From: Bryobacterales bacterium | GTDB lineage: Bacteria > Cyanobacteriota > Vampirovibrionia > Obscuribacterales > Obscuribacteraceae | Assembly (NCBI GenBank): GCA_903970295.1 | Contig: CAJCHQ010000990.1 | Span: 1 to 5,104, forward strand | Reading direction: 5' to 3' | DNA: 5,104 bases | Shown: positions 1 to 5,104 of the stretch, in pieces | Layout: every line of letters starts with the position of its first letter | Position numbering within the stretch: the stretch's first letter is position 1 | Program-made: the position numbers and the translations under genes | The notes under the pieces: generated by a model | Databases searched by the model: none | The model's input: only the letters and a program-made list of their open reading frames with translations | Told to the model about the DNA's origin: nothing

Positions 1-1330
1 TCGACACGGAGTGGCCACGACTGGGACTGGGCGCAGCGCCAGTGGAGGAGCTTGGGGGCGCGGCATTGGTTGGGGAACTGCTGGCGCTGAAGTTATCCCG
101 TCCGAAAATACTTTCGGCTGATCTGCGCCTCGATCCGTCACCCGAATCAGCACTGAGAGCCTTTGCATCGGCAAGGCTTTTTTCTGCATTTTCAGGTCCG
201 GGGGAAGCTGTTGGTTGCATGGCCAGCTTTGCCACCATTGCCAGTGCCACTATTAAAGCGAACGCTGTTCCTGCAATCAGGGCAGACAATGGATTTACTT
301 TGATTCTTTTCCTATCGGTTTTTTCTTCCCGTGTCGTGTCTGTTTGAGCTTGCCCCAGCGATTGCTTGATCCCAACCAGTGCGTCCATCAGTTCTTTGGC
401 AGTTTGGTAACGATCATCTGGCTTTTTCGCCAGAGATTTAGCCGCTGCTTGTTCCAAGCTGGCAGGGAAGTTTTTGCCCAGGGAGGCCTCTTTGAGACTG
501 GGCGGAACTTCATTTTGATGTTTCATGATCGTGAAAATAGACGTCTCGCCAACCAGCGGAGGAACGGCTGTGAGAGCCTCGAACATGACGCAGCCCATTG
601 AGTAGAGGTCGGAACGAGCATCTAGTTTTTTGCCCACCCCTTGTTCCGGGCTCATATAGAGCGGTGTGCCGAAAACTTCACCTGTGCGTGTTAAATGCTG
701 GGTTTCGTCTTCGCCCAGCACCTTAGCGATGCCGAAGTCGACTATTTTTACTTCCCGGTTGCCCTCCGAGATGATGATGTTGCTGGGCTTGATGTCGCGA
801 TGGAGGACGCCTCGCTCATGCGCGTGCGACAGCCCTTTCAGGGCTTGAATGACAATGCTTAAGGCCGTCTCGATTTCGATCTGCCCACGTTTTTTCAGCA
901 TGTCGGCTAAAGTGTCGCCGGCAATAAAGTCGAAAACCATGTAGGGCTGTCCATCGTCGGCGATGCCAAAATCCCGGATCGTAATCAAATTAGGATGAAT
1001 CAGGCTGCTCGCCGCCTTCGCTTCTTGCTTAAATCGCCTTAAATCCTGGACGCTGAAACCTTCGGCATTCAACATTTTGATCGCAACTAGCCGGTCCAGC
1101 ATAATTTGCCGGGCCTTATAAACTACGCCCATGCCACCTGAACCGATCACGTTCAGAAATTCATATTTGTCTTTGAACACCGCAAACTTGGCAATCGCCT
1201 GCATTTGCTCGACTGCGCTTGCGCTGAAATTGGACGAGAGAGCCTGGTCGACCAAGCGGCGCTTTTCGGTTTTTTCTTCAGGTGAGTTCATCGCTTTCAG
1301 AAGTCGGGTCTTCAGCATTAATCTACCCAT
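1..1330 (-). CDS. Transmembrane Hanks-type Ser/Thr protein kinase (PknB-like), 3'-partial
   Basis: Reading the minus strand gives an uninterrupted frame from ATG at 1330 to the left edge (443 codons, no stop), so the C-terminus is missing. It encodes a complete Ser/Thr kinase domain, about residues 55-325. Visible are the glycine loop GSGGMGVV (63-70), VAIK lysine (K85), alpha-C glutamate (E103), HRDIKPSN catalytic loop (D179, K181, N184), DFG (198-200), SPE in place of APE (227-229), the subdomain IX aspartate (D241) and the subdomain XI arginine (R307). All key residues are present, so an active RD kinase is expected; activation-loop threonines lie near 214-222. One membrane segment (about 349-369) follows a basic stretch and leads into a Ser/Pro/Ala-rich outer segment. 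This is the PknB/StkP plan: kinase inside, sensor or linker outside. A stop codon directly precedes ATG 1330. In-frame ATGs at 1318 and 1291 are alternatives, and none has a clear Shine-Dalgarno. The substrate is unknown. Confidence 0.96.
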   Translation of the reverse strand, partial: MGRLMLKTRLLKAMNSPEEKTEKRRLVDQALSSNFSASAVEQMQAIAKFAVFKDKYEFLNVIGSGGMGVVYKARQIMLDRLVAIKMLNAEGFSVQDLRRFKQEAKAASSLIHPNLITIRDFGIADDGQPYMVFDFIAGDTLADMLKKRGQIEIETALSIVIQALKGLSHAHERGVLHRDIKPSNIIISEGNREVKIVDFGIAKVLGEDETQHLTRTGEVFGTPLYMSPEQGVGKKLDARSDLYSMGCVMFEALTAVPPLVGETSIFTIMKHQNEVPPSLKEASLGKNFPASLEQAAAKSLAKKPDDRYQTAKELMDALVGIKQSLGQAQTDTTREEKTDRKRIKVNPLSALIAGTAFALIVALAMVAKLAMQPTASPGPENAEKSLADAKALSADSGDGSRRRSAESIFGRDNFSASSSPTNAAPPSSSTGAAPSPSRGHSVS

Positions 1331-1389
1331 TCAGGATGGAGCTGTGGGGCCGATAAGATAAATAGCTGTTTTGATTATGAGCCGCCGAG

Positions 1390-1415
1390 CTTGCCCGCCG
1401 CCCATTATGGGCAAG
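1390..1415. repeat. Nested inverted repeat in the divergent kinase/antiporter intergenic region
   Basis: CTTGCCC (1390-1396) is the exact reverse complement of GGGCAAG (1409-1415). Inside lies a second perfect palindrome, GCCCAT-T-ATGGGC (1400-1412). The two share the GGGC half, so only one can form at a time as a stem. It sits between divergent start codons (1330 and 1472). This could be an operator for a dimeric regulator acting on both genes. No T-tract follows, so it is not a terminator. No promoter on either side matches consensus well enough to call. Confidence 0.4.
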
Positions 1416-1429
1416 AGCTAGTGTAGTGA

Positions 1430-1448
1430 GATATTTGGGGCGATATTT
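1430..1448 (+). repeat. Short direct repeat GATATTT upstream of the antiporter
   Basis: GATATTT occurs at 1430-1436 and again at 1442-1448, 12 bases start to start, just before the antiporter ribosome binding site. The copies are about one helical turn apart, so they could be a pair of half-sites. Seven-base repeats in AT-rich leader sequence also arise by chance. Confidence 0.25.
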
Positions 1449-1459
1449 CTTATTTCGGC

Positions 1460-1465
1460 GAGGAA
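1460..1465 (+). promoter_or_regulatory. Ribosome binding site setting a TTG start
   Basis: GAGGAA at 1460-1465 matches the Shine-Dalgarno consensus and ends 6 bases before TTG at 1472. The frame is closed by TGA at 1427-1429, and no ATG or GTG lies in frame between that stop and 1472. This site therefore decides the start codon. Confidence 0.75.
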
Positions 1466-1471
1466 TCTTGT

Positions 1472-3079
1472 TTGGAGACTGCTGGTCCGATCGTCGCCGT
1501 AGGGCTGCTCGTTTTTCTAGCGCACTTGTTTGCCGCACTTTACGAGAAAACGCGAGTGCCGGACGTCGTGCCCTTGGTGGTTACAGGATTGTTGCTCGGT
1601 CCGGTTTGGAAGTTCGTCAAAGTCGATCAGTTTGGTGATGTCGGCGGCGTCTTCACTACTCTCGCTCTGGTCATCATTCTTTTCGAAAGCGGCCTGGCAT
1701 TCAGGCTCGACTCTCTCAAGAAAGCCTGGTTTCTGGCCGGACGGATCAGCTTGGCTACATTTCTGGCCATTGTCGTCGCTGTCGGCTTAGTCACCATGCA
1801 CATCTTCGGCATTAGCTGGTTCGAGGGCATGATCTTTGGACTGCTTCTGGCGGCGACTTCGCCTATGGCAGTCGCTGCCATCATTGCCAAATCGGATGTA
1901 TCCGAAGACTTGAAAACGACCATGATTTTGGAGTCCACAGTGAGAGAAGTGCTTTCGATCGTGATTACGCTCGCTTGCTTTAATTTAGCAAAACACCCGG
2001 AATTGCCGACCGCCATGATAGGGTCGGTCATCTCTTCTTTCGTTTTGGCTTCGGCCATGGGCATTGTCGCCGCGATCATCTGGTCATCTCTTTTGCCGAC
2101 GATGCGCTATGTAAGCAACAGCATTTTCTGTACGCCGGCGTTTGTCTGTATCGTCTTTGGCGTGTCCGAATTGCTCGGTTACAGTGGACCTCTAGCTTCC
2201 TTAGCGTTCGGTACGGTGCTCGGCAACATAGAAGAAATCAAACTGCCTAAAATTCCCTTTTTGCCTCCAGTCAGAGCCAGCTTGACTCGCACCGAAGTCG
2301 GCTTCTTTTCAGCTATCGGCTTCTTACTGAAGACACTCTTCTTCGTTTATTTAGGCATCTCTATGAGTTTCAAAAGTCCGCAAGTGATTTTTCTGGCGTT
2401 GGTGATTACCGTTTGGATTTTAATCAGTCGCCTTTTGATCGTCAAATTCGGTGTGTCTGACGTTTTGTCGTCGCGTGAATCAGCTGTCACCGCCTTCATG
2501 ATGCCGGCCGGACTGGCTGCGGCAGTGCTTGCATCAATGCTTGCAGACACTCATATGGCAGAAGCAGACACTTTGCGGCAAGTGGCGTATGGCGTGATCT
2601 TGCTGACGATTGTTTTGACTTCGTTGATGATGTTTTTGATTGAGAAAGGCTATTTGGATCATGTCATCACTTATATTTTTCCAGAGAAATCGCCACAAGC
2701 GCGGGCGCAGGCAATAACGGCTTCGCGGGCGGCGCTCGGCGGAGTGAAACTATCGAGCGCTTCGGGTGAGCGGGCTGACGGGGATGCAGCGGGTGGAACG
2801 GAGGGGGTAGGCGGATCCTCCGGCGCGGATGGGTTAAATGTCAACGCCCAAAAACCTGCTGCTGGAAGCCGGTCACGGGTAAAACCCAGCTCCGGTGAGG
2901 CGGCACAGTTGGGTGACATGACGATCAGCGAAATATTCGGCACTGTGCCGGTAGTCGACAAAAAGGCGGCTGCCAACATTTCAGTTGAAAAGGCCGCTTC
3001 CGAAGAAAAAAGCTCCGAAGAAAAGATCTCCGGTGAAAAGGCATCACCTCCAGGTGATTTCGATCCGACATTGTATTGA
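1472..3079 (+). CDS. Cation:proton antiporter, CPA family (Na+/H+ or K+/H+ exchanger) with long C-terminal tail
   Basis: The 535-residue protein has about 12-13 hydrophobic segments over residues 4-391, the arrangement of the Na+/H+ exchanger fold (Pfam Na_H_Exchanger). It should exchange monovalent cation for protons across the inner membrane; the cation cannot be read from sequence. Family landmarks are the N-terminal VPLVVTGLLLGP segment (32-44), ILFESGLAF (69-77), the broken-helix region AATSPMAVAAII (127-138), ILESTVREVLSIVI (152-165), FFVYLGIS (290-297) and PAGLAAAVLASM (345-356). Two positions differ from common members: the ion-binding Asn-Asp/Thr-Asp pair aligns by eye with Arg158-Glu159, and the usual Arg or Lys in P-R/K-G-L is Ala346. 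Residues about 404-535 form a hydrophilic, Gly/Ser/Ala-rich, probably cytoplasmic tail without a recognisable TrkA-N/TrkA-C domain. Translation starts at TTG behind GAGGAA. The gene stands alone, divergent from the kinase and convergent with the TPR gene. The family call is firm; the substrate is open. Confidence 0.94.
   Translation: METAGPIVAVGLLVFLAHLFAALYEKTRVPDVVPLVVTGLLLGPVWKFVKVDQFGDVGGVFTTLALVIILFESGLAFRLDSLKKAWFLAGRISLATFLAIVVAVGLVTMHIFGISWFEGMIFGLLLAATSPMAVAAIIAKSDVSEDLKTTMILESTVREVLSIVITLACFNLAKHPELPTAMIGSVISSFVLASAMGIVAAIIWSSLLPTMRYVSNSIFCTPAFVCIVFGVSELLGYSGPLASLAFGTVLGNIEEIKLPKIPFLPPVRASLTRTEVGFFSAIGFLLKTLFFVYLGISMSFKSPQVIFLALVITVWILISRLLIVKFGVSDVLSSRESAVTAFMMPAGLAAAVLASMLADTHMAEADTLRQVAYGVILLTIVLTSLMMFLIEKGYLDHVITYIFPEKSPQARAQAITASRAALGGVKLSSASGERADGDAAGGTEGVGGSSGADGLNVNAQKPAAGSRSRVKPSSGEAAQLGDMTISEIFGTVPVVDKKAAANISVEKAASEEKSSEEKISGEKASPPGDFDPTLY
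2984..3043 (+). repeat. Degenerate Glu-Lys pentapeptide repeat at the antiporter C-terminus
   Basis: Residues 505-525 of the antiporter carry EKAAS-E, EKSSE, EKISG and EKAS: four copies of an E-K-x-S unit spaced 5-6 residues apart (about 15-18 bases). The DNA copies share gaa-aa(a/g) followed by tcc or gct-type codons. The segment is charged and low complexity, probably disordered or a short helix. It has the look of slippage-driven tail growth. Confidence 0.5.
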
Positions 3080-3299
3080 AAACAGCTCCCAGGGCTTAAT
3101 CAATTCATCTTAGTTTCAGAGAATGGGGATTTTTTCGATCTCCGTATATGCGATCGTCTCATTGTGTATATTCGCGACTCATGAATACTCGTGTGTCTAT
3201 TGATCGAGCGCCTGGCAACAAAGATTTCATGTCGAGAATGAGTGCGATGGCTCTTCTCTGGCGTATCGAAAAGTGATCCTTAAATACTCTGTGGGGGAG
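3080..3299. other. Intergenic stretch with no supported gene
   Basis: Between the antiporter stop and the candidate RNA promoter I see no convincing gene, tRNA or terminator. TTTTTT at 3127-3132 lacks a proper stem before it. A 31-codon ATG frame at 3181-3276 has no Shine-Dalgarno. The antiporter message therefore probably reads on to the terminator at 3507-3543. Confidence 0.5.
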
Positions 3300-3327
3300 T
3301 TGAACCTATTTCTGAATCGGTTATTCT
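3300..3327 (+). promoter_or_regulatory. Candidate sigma70-type promoter for a small RNA
   Basis: TTGAAC (3300-3305) matches the -35 consensus at four of six positions. TATTCT (3322-3327) matches the -10 at four of six, with a 16-base spacer. Transcription would begin near 3334. No open reading frame with a Shine-Dalgarno follows before the terminator, which favours a non-coding product. The match is moderate and could be chance. Confidence 0.33.
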
Positions 3328-3333
3328 ATATGC

Positions 3334-3543
3334 ATCAACGGTGAGTGCTTACCAAATGAGTTAAGTGCTTCGAGCCGAGGGGCATTGTGGAAACGACAGG
3401 TCGGCGCTGACCAGAAACCGTAGCAAGCAGCCCGATGTATGTGAAGGACTGACTGAAGCATACATAGATACTGAGCCCAATTCGCAAGGGGCAGTCAGGT
3501 AGTAGCAAAAAAGCCGCCGCAGAGCAATCTGGGTGGCTTTTTT
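3334..3543 (+). ncRNA. Candidate structured small RNA, about 210 nt, family not recognised
   Basis: The stretch between the candidate promoter and the strong terminator is dense in complementary segments. They are: GGTGA/TTACC with a four-base loop (3340-3353); GGTCG/TGACC with loop GCGC (3399-3412); ATGTATG/CATACAT (3435-3441 with 3459-3465); and CTGACTG inside that last loop, pairing exactly with CAGTCAG (3449-3455 with 3492-3498), which would make an H-type pseudoknot. The run CCAGAAACCGTAGCAAGCAG slightly recalls the SRP RNA tip, but the CC-GGAA-GG loop is absent. The landmarks of RNase P RNA, tmRNA and common riboswitches are also missing. It may instead be the 3' UTR of the antiporter message. 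The 5' end is inferred from the promoter only. Confidence 0.4.
3507..3543. terminator. Strong bidirectional intrinsic terminator between convergent genes
   Basis: AAAAAAGCCGCC (3507-3518) pairs over 12 positions with GGTGGCTTTTTT (3532-3543), with one G-T pair. After a single bulged G at 3519 the stem continues with CAGA/TCTG and closes on a GCAA (GNRA-type) tetraloop at 3524-3527. A run of six T follows the GC core on the plus strand, and the six A on the other arm give six T on the minus strand. It can thus end plus-strand transcripts (antiporter or small RNA) and the minus-strand TPR gene, whose stop lies 58 bases away. Confidence 0.88.
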
Positions 3544-3600
3544 GTTGGAATAAATCGAGCGAGGTGCGCGAGTGGGTGAATCTCGAGTTGAATTTATGTT
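3544..3600. other. Spacer between terminator and TPR gene stop, with an imperfect inverted repeat
   Basis: ATAAATCGAG (3550-3559) is partly mirrored by CTCG (3582-3585) and ATTTAT (3592-3597), with a six-base interruption on one side. It has no T-tract of its own. It would lie in the 3' UTR of the TPR gene just before the terminator. Nothing else is seen here. Confidence 0.25.
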
Positions 3601-5104
3601 TTAGATTCTGCCAGTGCCGTCGACGATCATGTCGGCGCGGCGATCGTAATTTGGCACCTCATAATCTGGTTTCGATGCGGCTAGCACCTTTTCGTACAAG
3701 TCATGGGGGCTCAGGTTGGAGCCACTGTTCAGGCCAATATGCTTTTGCCACAGAGCAATAGCCTGACGGCGCAAATTTTTCGCCAGATCCTTTTCGCCTA
3801 ATTTCTCTTGGGCAAGCGAAAGATTATATAGAGACGTGCCTTTGCTATACATCGATTTCGCAGGCAAGTTGGATTTCAGGCGAGCAGCTTCGGCGAATTG
3901 CACTCGGGCCCGCTCGTATTGACCTTGTTGGTAGTATATGACGCCCAGGTCATTGGTATCGCCAGCGATGCTTTCCCCGGCCATCCATTTGTATGCTGTG
4001 TCGATTGGCAAAGCTTTATTCTCGCTGTTTTCGGCATCAGAATAATGTTTCTGCTTAAACTGAACGGCTGCGATTCTGTTCCACACGTGCCCGATCCATA
4101 TGCAATGAGGTCCAAATTCGGGCGCCGCCTCGAAGATTTTCTTTGCTTGCATGTAGCACTCAAGCGCCTTCTCGTATTTCTTCTGTTGTTCGTACACTCT
4201 GCCGAGGTTCATGAGTGTGTCGGCGATAGAAGTATTTTGGGGATCGATATTGCGCTTCAAATCTGCGAGCGTTTGCAAGTAGAATTTTTCCGCCTGGTCG
4301 AGTTTGCCTTCGCAGCGGGAGCATTCGGCTATGTAATATTGGCAGCCGGCCACACCGGAGTTGTCTTTGCCCAGAGCCAATCGCGCGAGGTCGAGAACGT
4401 TCAAGCACAGCGCTTCGCTTTTGTCATACTTGCCGGTGGTCCATTGCTCCCAAGCCCAGTTATGCAATAAGCAAGCCGCTGCCAGAATTGAACTGCACAA
4501 AACGATCGTAATCACGGAATTGAGCGAGAAGAAAGTTTTTGCGTAGACTTGAGCGTTTATGGGCGCGATCGTGTCAAGCCGGCGAGCATGGCTTTTCTCG
4601 GCTAGCTCGTCGGCAACCGCGCGGGCATCCGTCCGCATAAAGTACTGGCAAATGAATGCCACAAAGAGTGCAAACATCGCGGGCAAGAGCGTCACTTTGG
4701 TCAGCAAGGCCAGAAGCGGCTCGGGAGTTGGTAACAGGAGAAAAGATCCGATCATGCCAAATAAAGAGAACAGAGAAATATTGGCCGACCAATTGATCAA
4801 TTTGGTGGGCAGAAATGGCAACTGAGTTCTTAGTTCAACGACCGTATCGTCGCCTTCGCCCGAGACAACGCCAAAAATGCGTGGTTGAAACAAACGTCTG
4901 AGTATATCGTTAGAGCGTCCAGCCTCGAAGCGAAATTTCGCATCGGCATTCTCTTTCAATATCCGCTTGGTCAAATGCAATCGCTTGATCCGCATCTTTT
5001 CGGCGGTTGTATCCGCGATTGTGTGGCCGATGACAGAGGCTGAATTGGCAGTAGTCAGGGCGGCACTCCGGCTATTCTCCCGAGTACCTAAGAGTGGAGT
5101 CTCC
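3601..5104 (-). CDS. Membrane-anchored tetratricopeptide-repeat protein, 5' end possibly outside the window
   Basis: The minus-strand frame ends at TAA (3601-3603) and stays open to the right edge, so the gene may begin beyond it. The first in-frame ATG is at 4993-4995 (464 residues) and lacks a good Shine-Dalgarno; 36 more codons lie upstream without a stop. Numbering from that ATG, there is a basic N-terminal region (1-65), three hydrophobic segments (about 72-89, 93-118, 158-177), then about five or six TPR-like helix pairs from 183 to 418. The clearest are NLGRVYEQQKKYEKALECY (263-281) and DLGVIYYQQGQYERARVQF (349-367). The spacing resembles kinesin-light-chain-type TPRs. The basic loop 121-139 suggests that side is cytoplasmic, which would put the TPRs in the periplasm. 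TPRs bind protein partners; none can be named. A CSRC pair (225-228) sits between helices. No catalytic domain is seen. The gene appears to stand alone at its 3' side. Confidence 0.9.
   Translation of the reverse strand, partial: ETPLLGTRENSRSAALTTANSASVIGHTIADTTAEKMRIKRLHLTKRILKENADAKFRFEAGRSNDILRRLFQPRIFGVVSGEGDDTVVELRTQLPFLPTKLINWSANISLFSLFGMIGSFLLLPTPEPLLALLTKVTLLPAMFALFVAFICQYFMRTDARAVADELAEKSHARRLDTIAPINAQVYAKTFFSLNSVITIVLCSSILAAACLLHNWAWEQWTTGKYDKSEALCLNVLDLARLALGKDNSGVAGCQYYIAECSRCEGKLDQAEKFYLQTLADLKRNIDPQNTSIADTLMNLGRVYEQQKKYEKALECYMQAKKIFEAAPEFGPHCIWIGHVWNRIAAVQFKQKHYSDAENSENKALPIDTAYKWMAGESIAGDTNDLGVIYYQQGQYERARVQFAEAARLKSNLPAKSMYSKGTSLYNLSLAQEKLGEKDLAKNLRRQAIALWQKHIGLNSGSNLSPHDLYEKVLAASKPDYEVPNYDRRADMIVDGTGRI

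Noticed and set aside
42..601. Plus-strand frames opposite the kinase gene
   Set aside because: The minus strand reads continuously through a full set of kinase motifs and a membrane segment, so these frames are shadows.
1374..1409. Two CATAAT boxes on the minus strand as kinase promoters
   Set aside because: Each matches the -10 consensus well, but neither has an acceptable -35 hexamer at 16-18 bases, so I do not call a promoter.
1627..2079. Long minus-strand frame (150 codons) inside the antiporter gene
   Set aside because: It lies opposite a clear transporter domain, and its translation resembles no protein; it is a shadow frame.
3115..3132. T-run after GGGGA as an antiporter terminator
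   Set aside because: No stable stem precedes the T-run; only a weak distant TCCC/GGGA pairing is possible.
3181..3276. Small ATG frame of 31 codons in the intergenic region
   Set aside because: It has no Shine-Dalgarno, no recognisable product and no operon context; a frame this short is expected by chance. Conservation in relatives would be needed.
3390..3435. Resemblance to the SRP (4.5S) RNA tip around CCGTAGCAAGCAGCCC
   Set aside because: The hallmark CC-GGAA-GG loop and the facing CAGG of the symmetric loop are not in place, so only the AAGCAGCC part matches.
3898..4470. Plus-strand frame of 190 codons opposite the TPR gene
   Set aside because: The opposite strand encodes consistent TPR repeats across the same stretch, so this is an antisense shadow frame.

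Overview
The window reads as bacterial chromosome of medium GC (near 50% by eye), with three genes and a non-coding stretch of about 520 bases. A Hanks-type Ser/Thr kinase with a membrane anchor, a CPA-type cation:proton antiporter with a long hydrophilic tail, and a membrane-anchored TPR protein together suggest a bacterium rich in eukaryote-like kinases and TPR proteins. Obscuribacterales-like Vampirovibrionia (Melainabacteria, the non-photosynthetic relatives of cyanobacteria) fit best from memory of protein style. Planctomycetes or similar phyla are alternatives. No rRNA, tRNA, IS element, CRISPR array or phage gene is visible, so the taxonomic guess is inference only.

Layout: (1) 1-1330, minus strand: kinase gene, running off the left edge so that its C-terminal, extracytoplasmic part is incomplete. 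(2) 1331-1471: divergent intergenic region with a GC-rich inverted repeat at 1390-1415 and a direct repeat near the antiporter ribosome binding site. (3) 1472-3079, plus strand: antiporter starting at TTG behind a good Shine-Dalgarno. (4) 3080-3600: intergenic region between convergent genes. Its right half (about 3300-3543) has a plausible promoter, several stem-loops, a possible pseudoknot and a very strong intrinsic terminator, so it may encode a stand-alone small RNA of about 210 nt that I cannot assign to a known family. (5) 3601-5104, minus strand: TPR protein whose reading frame stays open to the right edge, so its N-terminus may lie outside the window.

How the genes work together: kinase and antiporter are transcribed away from a shared intergenic region, and antiporter and TPR gene converge on one bidirectional terminator. 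No gene shares an operon with another inside the window. A functional link (for example, phosphorylation of the Ser/Thr-rich antiporter tail by the neighbouring kinase) is possible but rests only on adjacency. The points most worth following are the unassigned RNA-like locus and the altered ion-binding motif of the antiporter.
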